This document shows positions 30,122-41,650 of a stretch of DNA of 64,000 bases, piece by piece. Origin of the DNA: CAWAHD01 sp963781785 (lineage in GTDB: Bacteria; Planctomycetota; Planctomycetia; Isosphaerales; Isosphaeraceae); the NCBI GenBank assembly GCA_963781785.1, contig CAWAHD010000005.1, positions 2,666,001-2,730,000 on the forward strand, in the 5' to 3' direction. A program made the position numbers and the translations under genes. Within the stretch, counting starts at the first letter, position 1. Every line of letters starts with the position of its first letter. The notes under the pieces are model-generated. The model saw only the letters and a list, made by a program, of their open reading frames with translations, was not told the origin of the DNA and ran no database searches.

Positions 30122-30502
30122 GTGATCAATCTCCCCCCGTCAGTACGGATTTATTTGGCTGTCCAACCGGCCGACATGCGCCGTGGGTTCGACGGCCTGG
30201 CCGCCTTGACCACTTCGATCCTGGGCCAAGATCCACTCTCTGGTCATCTCTTTGTTTTTCGGAATCGGCGCGGCGACCGGCTCAAGATCCTTTATTGGGA
30301 TCGAGATGGTCTCGCGATCTGGGCGAAACGCCTGGAGCGAGGCAGCTTCAACTTTCCTGCACCGAGCGGCGATCGCGTCGAGGTCACGCCTGCGGAAATG
30401 GCCGCAATTCTTGAAGGCATCGACCTCAAGCATGCCCGGCGACAGCGGCGGTTCACGCCGCCCACCATCTCACCCGCCCAAAACGCAGAACAAATCGTAT
30501 AA
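30122..30502 (+). CDS. tnpB: IS66 accessory protein TnpB (Orf2)
   Basis: 126 residues, typical length. Conserved core IYLAVQPADMRRGFDGLAAL, then LFVFRNRRGDRLKILYWDRDG, then the KRLERGSFNFP motif. GTG 30122 overlaps the tnpA stop (GTGA), so it is normally translationally coupled to tnpA. Required with TnpA and TnpC for IS66 transposition. Intact. Confidence 0.93.
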   Translation: MINLPPSVRIYLAVQPADMRRGFDGLAALTTSILGQDPLSGHLFVFRNRRGDRLKILYWDRDGLAIWAKRLERGSFNFPAPSGDRVEVTPAEMAAILEGIDLKHARRQRRFTPPTISPAQNAEQIV

Positions 30503-30555
30503 TTCAGTGAGAATCTCTTGTCACATCGGTGGGGTCGGTCCGTACGATCAGTATA

Positions 30556-32107
30556 ATGACCTCGCCAGCGGAACTCCCCACTGATCTCGAGACCGCCCAT
30601 CAGCTCATCCGCGAGTTGGTGGCGTCGCTGCGCCAGCAAACCGTGCTGAACGAGCACCTTCAGCACCAACTCGAAAAGTTGTTGCGACAGATCTACGGCC
30701 CCAGGTCCGAGAAGCTTGATCCCAACCAGCTCCTGCTCTTTGCCCGCGAGATCATGGAAGCAACCGCGGCCGACACCGCCGCGACACCCCCACCCAGTAC
30801 CAGCGCAACCTACCGAGCCACTCGCTCCTCCAAAGAAGAATGGTCATGGCCGCAAGCCTCTGCCCAAGGGCTTGGAGCGCCGGCCCAAGGTCCACGACGT
30901 CCCCTCCGAACAACTCCCGTGTCCCGACTGCGGTACCGTCCGCACCCGCATCGGCGAGGAGATCCGCGACCAGCTCGAATTCGTGCCGGCCAGCCTGATC
31001 GTGATCGAGCACGTGCGGCCCAAGTACGCCTGCAAGGAGTGCCAAGGCAACGTGATTATTGCCCCACGACTCCCGGAACCGATCGAGAAGGGGCTGCCCG
31101 GTCCAGGGCTGTTGGCCCACGTGATTGTGAGCAAATACTCGGATCATTTGCCGCTCTATCGCCAGGAAGGAATCTTCCGCCGTCATGGCGTGGAACTATC
31201 GCGTCAGACGATGTGCGACTGGATGGCGGTTTCCGCCGAGTTGCTGGAGCCGATCGTCAAGGCGATGCACCGTGAGATCCTCAAGTCGCGCGTGATCCAG
31301 ACCGACGACACAACCGTTCCGGTGCTGAACCGGAGTCTGGGGAAAACGCGGACAGGCCGGCTCTGGGACTACCTGGGGGATCAAGAGCATCCCCACGTGG
31401 TGTATGACTACACGCCGGATCGCAGCGCCGAGGGTCCTCTGCGGATGCTCGAGGGCTATGAAGGTTATCTCCAAGCCGATGCGTATTCAGGCTACGACTC
31501 GCTCTACGCCGGGAAGAAGATCATCGAAGTGGGATGCTGGGCGCATGCGCGGCGGAAATTCTACGACGCCAGGACGAGCGATCCGGTGAGATCACACGTG
31601 GCGATGGCCATGATTCAGCGGCTGTACAAGGTGGAGAAGGATGCCAAGGGCCTGGATGATGCGGTCCGCGGTGCGCTCCGGCAGGAGCGGTCGAAGCCGG
31701 TCCTCAAGGAGATCGAGGCCTGGTTGTTAGCGGAGAAGGATCGAGCGTTGCCCAAGAGCCCGATCGGCGAAGCGATCGGATATGCCTTGAATCACTGGCA
31801 GGCACTGGAGCGGTACACAGAGGAGGGTTGGCTGTCGATCGACAATAACGCCAGCGAGCGCGGAATGAAGCCGGTGGCCCTCGGTCGCAAGAACTGGTTA
31901 TTCGCCGGCAGTGATGCAGGAGGCAAGACAGCGGCGACCCTGATGAGCTTGTGCATGACGTGCAGGAACCTGGCGATCGACTCATTCGCGTATCTGCGTG
32001 ACGTACTGGAGCGGATCAGCACGCATCCCGCTCGGCGGATCGGCGAGCTGCTACCGGATCAGTGGAAGAAGGAACGGGCGGCGGCGCAGCCGAATCCGGT
32101 GGAGTGA
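30556..32107 (+). CDS. tnpC: IS66-family transposase TnpC, one frameshift
   Basis: Starts ATG 30556 (MTSPAELPTDLETAHQLIRE) with the leucine-zipper-like N-terminus (LLRQIYGPRSEKLDP). Near 30805 the frame shifts by one base and continues with the zinc-binding segment (CPDCGT...CKEC) and the DDE core: QTDDTTVPVL, LQADAYSGYDSLY, and Glu in IDNNASERGMKPVALGRKNW. C-terminal Orf3 tail ends at 32107. Apart from the shift it is complete (about 517 residues). Confidence 0.88.
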
Positions 32108-32278
32108 CCATGGCGGGTGGTGGGCAGTTCGGAGTGCCACGTTGCGCGCGCGGTCGGTGCCGCCGTGGTCGTCCTGGAGCGCTCAGGCGCGCGACGCAAG
32201 CGGCGCGCCAGCCGCGCGCGTTCGGTCCCCTGTACTCCACCGGACGGTTACGCTTCACGCGCACGGAGCACCCGCGCC

Positions 32279-35200
32279 ATGGCCGCTCCGCCTGATGAGC
32301 CGTTCGACCTCCACGATGAACCGGACCTGCCGCCCACCGACGCGGGCGACGAAGACGAATACGCATGCGGCGCGGCTCCGACGCGCGCCGAAGGCTTTCT
32401 CCGCCCGCCGGGCACAAGGGCGCAGAAAATCCCCCGCGTGGTGCCTTTCCGGGCGGCCGAGGCAAGCACCGTACCGGACGGGCACGCTGCCGAGAAGCAC
32501 CACCCTGGAACAGCGGCCGCCCCAGACGACGACACCGCGAATCAGCCAACCGTCCCCGACGGACCTGCCGATTCTCACAAGCTTCCTGACGTGTTCGCCG
32601 GTCGGTCCTTCGGTGATTACGAGCTGATCCAGCTCATCGCCCAGGGCGGAATGGGGGTCGTTTACAAAGCGCGGCAGAAGAAGCTTCATCGCATCGTGGC
32701 CTTGAAGATGATCTTGAGCGGCCAGCTTGCTTCCGAGCACGAACTGCGCCGCTTTTACACCGAGGCCGAGGCGGCGGCCCAGCTCGATCATCCCGGCATC
32801 GTGCCGGTGTACGAAGTCGGCGATTTCGGCGGCCAGCACTACTTCTCGATGGGTTTCATCGAAGGAGGCAGCCTCGCCGACAAGCTGCGCAGGACCCGTC
32901 TCACCCCGCGATGCGGCGCACCTGGTCCAGCACGTTGCCTTGTCGGTTGCCTATGCCCATGATCGGGGGATCATCCATCGCGACCTCAAACCGAGCAATA
33001 TCCTTCTCGACAACCAAGGCCAGCCGAAAGTCACCGATTTTGGTCTGGCCAAGCGCGTGACCGGCCTCAGTCAGCTTACGGTGACCGGGCAGGTGCTCGG
33101 CACACCGAGCTACATGCCGCCGGAACAGGCCAGCGGCAAGCTCGATCAGGTCGGTCCACTCGCGGATGTCTACTCACTCGGTGCCCTGCTCTACTGCCTG
33201 CTCACCGGTCGCCCGCCTTTTCAATCTGCACACGTGATGGATACGCTCCGGCAAGTGCTGGAGCAAGACCCGGTGTCACCCCGCCAACTGAACGCCGCCG
33301 TCAGTCGCGATCTCGAGACCATTTGCCTCAAGTGCCTCCAAAAAGAACCGGCGCGGCGGTACTCGAGCGCGCGTGCACTTGCCGACGATCTGGGCGCTAT
33401 CTTGCCAGAGAGCCGATCCACGCGCGACCTGTTGGCAAGGCCGAACGCCTGTGGCAGTGGTGCCGGCGCAACCCCGCAGTCGCCTCCTTGCTCGCCGGTT
33501 TGATTCTCTCCCTCGCACTCGGCACTCTTTTCTCGTCGTACTTTGCCGTGCAGGCCAGGAAAGAGGCCACGCTCGCGCGCACCAAGGAGGCCATAGCCGA
33601 AGCCGAGAAGCGCACGAGCGAAAAGCGCCGCTACGTCGCGGAGATCCGTCTGGCCGCGAGCCACTGGAAAGAGGGTCAGATTCTGGGAATCGAAGAGCAA
33701 CTCCGAGAGCTCGAACCGGCATCCCCCACTGATCCAGACGAGCGCGGCTTCGAGTGGTACTACCTGGCGCGCCTTTGCCGGCTCGAGTTACGCACGCTGA
33801 GGCATCACCCGGGGGATGTTTTCGACGTCGCATTCTCGCCGGATGGCCAGCGGCTTGCCTCCTGCGGCGGGAATGGGACGGTCGTCATTTGGAACCGCTC
33901 GACCAGGACGGTCGAACGGACGCTCAAAGGTCACAGGGGCTCTGTCATGGACGTGGCCTTCAGTCCCGACGGCCGGGTCATCGCGTCGGCAGGGGTAGAC
34001 AAGACAGTGAAGCTCTGGGATAGAGCCACCGGCCGGCTCACGCGCACGCTCGAGGGACACACCGACCGCGCGTGGCGCGTAGTCTTTGATTCCACCGGCA
34101 AGCGGCTCAACTCGTGCAGCCTGGATCGAACCATACGCGTCTGGGACTTGAATACAGGCAAGACCACACTCCTCCTGCGTGGACACACGCGCGGCGTTGC
34201 CAGCATTTCCCTCAGCTCGGATGGCAGGCTCCTCGCCTCCGCGAGCTGGGACGGTACGATCCGGATATGGGACGCCGGCTCCGGTGCGTTCTTGCACGTC
34301 CTTTCCGGCGACACGAAGCCTGTCATGGCCGTGTCGTTCTCTCCCGCGGGCGGTCTGCTCGCCAGTGCCGGTTGGAACCGGACGGTCACGCTCTGGGATA
34401 CGGCGACGTGGAAAGAGCGGCGCACGCTTTTTGGTCACAAGGACCTGGTCAGTTCCGTGACCTTCCGCTCGGACGGAGAGCGGCTTGCCACCTGCGGATC
34501 GGATGGATTGCTCAAGGTCTGGGACGTGGCCACCGGGCAAGAGCAGTTGAGCCTGCCCGGTCATCTTGGTTCGGGCTCGCGTTTTCGCCCGACGGGCGCA
34601 CGATCGCTTCGGCCGGCTTGGATCCGATCATCAAGCTCTGGGATGCCCAGGTGCCGCAGGAAAGCCTGGTCTGGAGTGGACATACCGGCGAGGTTCTGAG
34701 CGTGGCGTTCAAGAGCGATGGTTGCTGGGCCGCATCCGGAGGTGCTGACGCCACGGTGCGCATCTGGGACGTGGCCACAGGTCAGCCGGTGCGCACGCTA
34801 CGCGGCCATTCCGAGGCAGTCACCCACGTGGCCTTCGCGCCACAGGGATCGCTGCTCGCTTCGGCGAGCCGAGACCGTACCGTGCGGTTGTGGGAAGGCA
34901 CGACGGGAGCGCAAGAGCGGGTCTGGCGCGATACCGAAGCCATTCAAACGGTGTCGTTCAGCAACGACGGACGCCGTCTGGCGCTGTGCGCGGGGATCAC
35001 ACCGTGCAGATTTGCGACACGTTCACCGGAAACGTCCTGCGGGTCATGCGCGGACACACGGGTCCGGTTCGATGCGTGGCGTTCAGCCCCGATGGACGGC
35101 GGCTCGCCTCCGCAAGCGTCGTCGACAACACGCTGAGACTGTGGAACACCGATTCCGGGACGCTCTTGACGACCCTGGATGAGAACGCTCGGGAAGCCGT

Positions 35201-35734
35201 CAGCCTGGCGTTCAGCCCCGACGGGCGGCAGCTTGCCGTTACCGGGGCTGACCGCGAAGCGCGGGTCTGGGATCTTCGTACCAGCACCATCGCGCAGGTT
35301 CTCCGCGGACACGGTGCGTCCCTCGCCTCGGTGACCTTCAGTCCCGATGGCGGCCGCATCGCCACGACGTCCTGTGACGGCTCGGTGAAAGTCTGGCACA
35401 CGGCGACGGGTCAGGAAACGCTCTCGCTTCCCGGAACTGACCAGACGGCTCAGACGATCGCATTCAGTCCGGACGGTCTCAGTTGGCTGCACCTGGGCCT
35501 GAGAACACGTTACGGATCTGGGACGCATCGGCTTTGACTCCCGAGCAACTGGACCGGCGGGAGGCGCTCAGCGTCTTCCGTTTCTGGCTCGCGAAATCTC
35601 CGCGCCAGGCCGAAGTGTTAGAGAGAATTCGCCAGGACCCGACGATCTGCCCAGCGGTCCGGCAGCAGGCGCTCGCCGCCGCCGAGCAGTATTTCCAGAG
35701 CAAGCCCCTGCGCGATTCGACGGCAACTCGATAG
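32279..35734 (+). CDS. Ser/Thr protein kinase with WD40 propeller, five frameshifts
   Basis: Pkn2-type bacterial kinase: N-terminal acidic/Pro linker, then IAQGGMGVVYKARQ (Gly loop), ALKMI (Lys), HRDLKPSNILLD (catalytic loop), DFGLAKR (Mg loop), GTPSYMPPEQA. After the kinase comes a membrane helix (VASLLAGLILSLALGTLFSSYF), a coiled coil, and about 13-14 WD40 repeats to 35734. The reading passes through frames 2-0-2-1-0-2 with shifts near 32905, 33395, 34575, 34995 and 35480. Every domain is recognisable and uninterrupted at protein level apart from these, so indel errors are as likely as decay. Start ATG 32279 is the best guess. Confidence 0.8.
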
Positions 35735-36131
35735 AAAGAAAAGGGCACGTATTCATACGGTCCCGATGCGACCGAACTCGTCGACCACCACGGTTTAGCG
35801 CGGGTGCGCTGTGCCACCATAAGCTCTGCCGGCTGTCCAGGGCCGGCGAGACGAGCGCTCACGGCAGGAGCGAGGGGCGGGTCGTCGGCAGAAGAATTAA
35901 TGACGGGGAGCGTCGATCCGCGTTTCGACGTGGCGACGGATCCATGACCGGCAGCGATTCTGCATCAACTCTCCTTTTCGCGCGGGGCATCCGCCCAGAT
36001 TGGCCAGGTGGTGTACGACCAAACGTGCGGCGATCTCAATCGTCGCCTGGAGTACCGCAAATCTGGGATTAAGAATTCCCCAGCAACATCCCGGGGTCTA
36101 AAGATTCTTGACCAGTGTGTGTGCTACCCGG

Positions 36132-36180
36132 ACCTCCAGAATGGGGGTTGGTTTCAACTCCAACCCCTTTTTCCGGAGGT
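36132..36180 (+). promoter_or_regulatory. Stem-loop in IS110 left end that sequesters the Shine-Dalgarno; candidate bridge-RNA segment
   Basis: Inner stem GGGGTTGG (36144-36151) / CCAACCCC (36160-36167) with an 8-base loop. Outer pairing ACCTCC (36132-36137) with GGAGGT (36175-36180), which is the ribosome-binding site of the transposase ATG at 36188. IS110 elements express a structured guide (bridge) RNA from the non-coding end upstream of the gene; this region is where it would be. Confidence 0.6.
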
Positions 36181-36187
36181 CTGTCCA

Positions 36188-37536
36188 ATGTCTGCCAAGT
36201 CCAAGTCGAAGCGTGCTCGCAAGTCCCGATCGCATTCCGTGCACAAGCCTCGCGGCGTGATTCATCCACGTGTCCAGGCGGTCGGTCCGGAACATTTTGC
36301 CTTTATCTGTGTCGATTGCGCCAAGAGCCGCTCGAAGATGATGATCGCCGATTTCTACGGTCGAGTCCTCATGGAACCGACCATCATCGAGCACAACCGA
36401 GTTTGCGATTCGAGGCGATGCTCCGGCAGATCTCGCGACACCCTGGCACGACATCGGCATCAAAGACCAGATCGCCGTCATCGAGCGGACGGGGCGCTAC
36501 CATGGCCCGGTCCAGCGCGCCTTCGTCAAAGCGGGGATCGAGGTCCGCATCCTTCATCCCTACACCACCAAACAATTTCGCCAGTCCGCCGATCCGGGCA
36601 ACAAAACCGACGACACCGACCTCTCTGCGATCTACCGCGCCGCCGTCAACGGTTTCGGCCTGTCGGAGCACGAACCCGATCCGATCTACGTTCGCCTCCG
36701 ACTCCTGGCAAGGCACCGCCGCCGGCTCGTGCACAAGAATGTCATGCTCCGGCAGCAGATGCTCGAACATCTGCACTCTTATATGCCAGGATATTCGTCC
36801 TGCTTCAAGGATATTTTCGATTCCGAGCTGCTGCTCTGGGTGCCCAAGCACATGGGCTCCGCCGCCGAGATTCTCCAGGCCGGTGTCGACAGGCCTGGAG
36901 CAAGAACCTGCGAACGGCGAATGTCAGATCGCACAGACCAACATTGGAAAAGATCGTCGCTTGGGCTCGATCCGCACCTTCAGCCGAGGAGCCGGTGTCG
37001 AACTCCATCGCCGATTCTTCACTGAGTTCGATGCCGACCGCCGCGCCAGGCTCCAAATGATCCAAGCGATCGAGAGCGATTTGGTGGAACCCTTGAGTCA
37101 GACTCCCTACGTTCTGCTGGTGAGTATCCCCGGAATCAATGTCGTCTCGGCAGCCGAATTCGCAGGCGAGATGGGGCCGATCAAGCACTATGCCAAGCCG
37201 CGAGCGATTACCGGCAGAGCTGGCTTGTACCCGTCGCGGTACCAGAGCGACGAGGTTGATCACCCCAACGGACCGTTGGTGCGACTGGCCAACCACGACC
37301 TGCGACGTGCCGTTCTCATCATCGCCGACAACCTGATCAGGTGTAATGAGCACTTCGGAGTTTTGGCCGCGGGATGGCGGGTCAAGAATGCGGATGCCCG
37401 CGACATCCGCGTCCGGGTAGGCAGCCGCTTTTGCCGGATCGCCTTTCACATGGTCTCCGGTCAAATGACCTTTCGACATCCGTGCACTCAGCAACGGGAC
37501 TACATCCTTAAGAAGCTGCTCCGACTTCGCTCTTGA
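36188..37536 (+). CDS. IS110-family transposase (DEDD), several frameshifts
   Basis: ATG 36188, 7 bases after GGAGGT. RuvC-like DEDD domain: Asp in FICVDCAKS, Glu in AVIERTGRYHG, Asp pair in KTDDTDLSAIYRA. C-terminal Transposase_20 domain with IPGINVVSAAEFAGEMG, the catalytic-serine region and GLYPSRYQSDE. The protein reads through frames 2-1/0-1 with breaks near 36400 and 36890, so it is broken as given. Family certain. Confidence 0.82.
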
Positions 37537-38061
37537 GCATGCGATAGCACCGGATCGGCTTCTACGAAACCTCGACGCCGCGGCGGTCCAGCTCCCTCCC
37601 TCGGAAGAGCGAGAGGAAGCAGAGTCGTTGGCGGAGGAACTGGCTCAGCTCCAGAACAAAGCGGGGATCTGGACCCAGGGCCATCGGCGAAATTCTCCCC
37701 GCGGTCTTGGTCAAACTGGGGATAAACCTGATATCATCATCGAAGTCAGGGGAAGCTGATCTCACATAGCACCGATCCAGGCGAGGGGCCGAACAACGTC
37801 GTTAATGTCGCCATGGCGCAAAGCCGAAGCGAAAGTGTGGCGCTCTGTCGGATCACCAACGTCTGATAAGGCTATGTGGGGTCACTCCCCTGATATACCA
37901 GTATGGCGAGACGTGATCCCCTGACAAGACAGAGGTGGCCCCTTGTCGGTGCCGGTCGCAAGCCGACACAGTAAACAAAACGCCACTATTCGTGGCGTGA
38001 CGAGAGGAACGTACGCACTCAGCTTGATCGAAGCCCGTCCAGCCAACTCCCATATGGCTGT
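37537..38061. other. Non-coding right end of IS110
   Basis: No credible ORF. Lies between the transposase stop and the right core dinucleotide. Confidence 0.5.
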
Positions 38062-39967
38062 CTTTCGCTCCGCGAAAGTAATTGTCGCCTTTCGCTCCGC
38101 GAAAGTAATTGTCGCCTTTCGCTCCACGAAAGTAATTTTCGCCTTTCGCTCCGCGAAAGTATGTTCTCCCAATACTCGATTATCAATTTTATTTTGATCT
38201 AGGTATTTATCGATGCGCCATTCGTCACTCGCATGGAAGGATTTGGCGAGCATCGGCGTGGTTCTTGGTGGTGCAAACGCACAACTTTCGCGGAGCGAAA
38301 GGCGACTTTGTTTTGACCACGGCGTTGTTACTCGTATTTGTCTGCGTTCGTGGCGAGCGCTGGAACAAATGCACAACTTTCGCGGAGCGAAAGGCGACTT
38401 TGTTCTAACTACGCCGCTGTTACTCGTATTCATCTGCCTTACCAGCCTCCCCTGCGGACAAGACTCTCCGTGCCCGCAGGTCGAGCATTCCGGGTCTTGC
38501 CGACCGTTACATTCTTTCCCCTGAACTTCTACGCAAGATGCGGAGAAGTTTTTGATCAGTAACTCTCGGCTACGCAGCGATTTTTGGCCAAGCGCTTTGG
38601 TAGAGCTGGACCGCGAGACCCAGCAACCGGCGGCCGCGTTCGGTAACGCGCCAACGCCGAGTGCGCGGTATCTTCGCGATCAGGTGGCGTACGTGGAGCC
38701 TTTTGAGCAATCGCCCCACCGCGGCGCTGGCACGGCGTTGCTGGCGCAGTTGCCGCGGGCTGCCGAACAGCGGTTCCCGAATGTCGCCGTTGCGAAAGCC
38801 ACGCGCAATGTGGTTGCCCTCCAGCACCGCGAGAAACAGCCGCAGGTCTTCGGACCGAGCCGGATTGAAACCGGCATAGCTACGGGTGTCGACTACTTTG
38901 GGTTCGGTGAGTTGCCGTAGCTCTTGGTAGGCCGGTGCCGGGTCGTTAACCACCGCCAAGGCATCCAGGTAGCGGCGGTTACAGGCCAACGCCTGTTCTC
39001 GATAGTGGACCAAGGAGGCCACGCTCTTGTTCATGGGAAAATAGCCAGCCGATGACTTGCCGTCGTGGTGCTGTCGCGTGCGATAGACCCAGAATTCCTT
39101 GGGGGCGTTGATAACCGTTTCCACTCGCAGGATCAGGCCGAACTTGTCGTACATCTTCAGCCAGTTGGTCTTCATGCGGTGCTTGATGCGGGCTCCGAAC
39201 CAGCGGTCCTCTTCGTAGTGGGTGTGCACTTCACCATCGAAGCGGCGATCCCACTTGCGGCCGAGGAAGCCGAGAATGTCTTTGGGAGAAAATGTGCACA
39301 CCGCATAATCCAGGAGCGCACGGTACAAACCGGCCAAGGCCGCGCGACTTGTAAACAGCAAGTCGGTGGCGAACTCGGCTTGATCAACGACCCAATGTAT
39401 GGAGTAGCCCCGAAGCAGTTCGTGAAGCAACGGATTGACCTGCCGTGCCCAACGATTGAGGGTTTTGGCCCAGTTGAGCTGAGCAAAGCGGTTGGCCAGG
39501 CGCTGGACCTGGACCGGATCGTCGAGTTGTGTAAACGCGTTGTGCTGCTGAACGAAGCCCAGTCTTTTCTGCACCATTTGCTGGGCCAGCCATTCGTGGC
39601 CGTTGACATAGACCTGGACAGTGAACGGCAACCAGGTCTGCAGGCGGACGTGGATCAGGCCGAACTGCGGATCGAGGAAGTAGTAATAGAGGACTCGCTG
39701 CTGCCGGGGCCGGCTGACGAACTGAGGCCGGTCGCGGCCGGGCACGAGGGCGAAGGAAGGGCAGGTTTCTTGGGTGCAAAGGATGCCGACGAGTCCCTCG
39801 AGGATGCCTTAGTCGCGGACGAGGTTGAGAGCCCATTGGTTGGAAGTGATCGTCTAAAAATGACCCCTTTAGGGGTAGTGTGATCGTCTAAAAATGACTC
39901 CCCGTAGGCGCCTCCTGTACAGTGAACGTTTCTGCAAGGAACGCTCACCATGCATGGAGGCAAAGGA

Positions 39968-41570
39968 ATGCTTACGGTGGACGACTATGGTGACATCCGC
40001 AGAGCCCGTCGCAACGGGTTCTCTATCAAACAGCTCGCTCGTGAGTTTGAACATTCGCGCAACACGATCCGCAAGGTACTCGCGAACCCCGAGCCCAATC
40101 CGATTCCTCAGACGAGGATCCGAACCGCTCCTGTCCTGGGACCGTTTTTCACGATCATCGACCAGATCCTTCGAGATGACGAGTCTGCGCCACCAAAGCA
40201 GCGGCATACCGCCGCTCAAGTGGTCCGTCGTCTGCGCGACGAGCACGGGTACCACGGCGGCTACGCGCAGGTGCAGCGCTACCTGTTCAAGCATCGCCGG
40301 CGGGAACAAGAAACCTTCATTCCGCTGGGACATCTTCCAGGCCAGCGCCTTGAAGCCGATTTCGGCCATATCCACGTCGACTTTCCTGACGGACGTAGGC
40401 TCGTTCCATTCCTGGTGACCACCTGGGCCTATTCCAATTACCCGTTTGTTCTGGCTCTGCCCTTCGAGCGAACTGAGGCAATCCTCGAAGGCATGGTCAG
40501 AGCCTTCGAGTTTTTTGGCTGTATCCCCAACGAGGTGTGGTGGGATAACCCCAAGACTGTAGCCACCACGATTCTTCTCGGGCGCGAACGAAAGCTTCAT
40601 CCTCGATATGCGGCGCTGGCCAGCCACTACGTTTTCAATCCTCTCTTCTGCATGCCGGCTCGGGGCAACGAAAAGCCCGATGCTGAGAACACTGTGCGGG
40701 CGGTGCAACGCCGGTTCTCAACTCCGGTTCCGCGCGTAAACGACCTCGACGAATTGAACCGGTATTTTCAAGAACGCTGTGAGGCCGAACGAGCACGGAC
40801 TGTTCAGTCGATGTTCGGTCCCTTCGTGATCGGCGCCCGCTTCGCCGACGAACAAGCCTCAGCGGCCTCGCTTCCACGACATCGGTTCGATCCATGTGTA
40901 ATCCGCCCCGCCGCGCCTGTGGATAAGTATCAGACTGTCGCTTTCGAGCGTAATCGTTATAGCGTTCCCAGGCCGTTCGCATTCCAGATGGTGACCATCA
41001 AGGGCTATGTGGACCGAGTCGTGATCGTCTCCGGAGGTCACGTCATCGCCACCCACACTCGCTGTCTTCAGCCGCACACGATGGTCCTCGACCCATTGCA
41101 TTATCTTGCGACTCTAGACCGTAAACCGGGGGCCCTTGACCACGCTCCGGTTTATCGGGAATGGAAGCTCCCAGGATGCTTCGCTGCGTTCCGTACGGAG
41201 CTTGAGGAGTACCATGGCGCTCTCAGCTGGCGCACGACGCTACGTGCGGGTGTTGCAGCTTTTGGTCGACCACCCTATGGCCCGAGTCCGTCAGGCGATT
41301 GAGACTTGCCGGCGCGAGCAACTGATCAGCGCCGAGGCTGTGATTCAGCAAACGCTCACCCTGGCGGCCCGTGAAGCACAGCCGCGTCGTTCGACTCCAT
41401 GGACGACCGAGCTGACTACGACGCCGCAAGTTCACGTGCCGCTCCCTGATTTGAGCTGTTTCAACCAACTCTTGGACAGCTCGGCTTGCCGCGGAAAACC
41501 CGATGACCCAGAAGTTGTAGTGGCTGCCGAACCTTCTGGTGAGAGACGAGTCACCATGTTCTTCACCTGA
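39968..41570 (+). CDS. istA: IS21 transposase IstA, one frameshift
   Basis: ATG 39968 has GGAGG 7 bases upstream. N-terminal HTH (SIKQLAREFEHSRNTIRKVL), rve/DDE core with ADFGHIHVDF, WWDNPKTV and a Glu in NEKPDAENTVRAVQRRF. Continuous to ~41222, then a one-base shift moves the C-terminal ~115 residues (ARRYVRVLQLLVDHP ... AVIQQTLTLA) into another frame, ending at 41570. IstA cuts and joins the element ends with help from IstB. Confidence 0.88.
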
Positions 41571-41650
41571 CGGAGTGTTCGCGATGCGTCTCGGACTCGA
41601 TCGGCGAGTTCGAACCGTTCTTCGACATTTTCTTGGGAAGGACCATGCTG

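Larger units (their letters stand above)
27759..30125 (+). pseudogene. tnpA: IS66 tnpA (Orf1) interrupted by the 1971-bp element
   Basis: The 5' part starts MDRPARQRHWAAVIADFRRSG and stops being native at 27821/27822. The 3' part resumes at 29793/29794 with LTQAEFCRQRH and runs to TGA 30123-30125. Joined directly they give one frame (FRRSG-LTQAEF) with the helix-turn-helix start of IS66 accessory TnpA and the usual C-terminus (IPTGFDPATLGRLLDLL). The stop overlaps the GTG of tnpB. The clean junction shows the insert duplicated at most one base of its target. Confidence 0.88.
27685..32132 (+). mobile_element. IS66-family element carrying the 1971-bp element inside tnpA
   Basis: Three-gene IS66 (tnpA, tnpB, tnpC) on the plus strand. 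Probable ends share GAACTGC...CCGCC in inverted orientation near 27687 and 32130. No 8-bp target duplication could be confirmed, so the ends are approximate. Without the inserted element it is about 2.5 kb, normal for IS66. Confidence 0.75.
36049..38063 (+). mobile_element. IS110-family element inserted in a module palindrome
   Basis: Lies between two CT dinucleotides (36047-36048 and 38062-38063), the only duplicated bases. Short core dinucleotides without inverted repeats are characteristic of IS110. Removal restores the first 17-bp palindrome of module C. At ~2.0 kb it is on the long side, with about 525 bases of non-coding 3' sequence. Confidence 0.85.
35979..38510. repeat. Palindrome-rich repeat module, copy C, split by IS110 and truncated by the 1971-bp element
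   Basis: Left piece 35979-36048 matches copy B 26100-26172; right piece starts at 38062. Forward palindromes at 38062-38078, 38089-38105, 38116-38132 (one loop/arm change) and 38143-38159, exactly 27 bp apart; reverse ones at 38285-38301 and 38377-38393 (92 bp apart; 142 bp from the last forward copy). Removing IS110 rejoins CGTCGCCT-TTCGCTCC exactly as in copy B. The right end is cut at 38510 by the 1971-bp element. Confidence 0.88.

Noticed and set aside
38062..38159. Possible CRISPR array (regular 27-bp period)
   Set aside because: The 10-base linkers are nearly the same in every unit, so there are no unique spacers, and no cas genes are present. It is a tandem palindromic repeat.
38511..39883. 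Copy 2 region of the element read as an independent gene on the plus strand (272 residues)
   Set aside because: It is the antisense of the element ORF and runs into the IS21 end.
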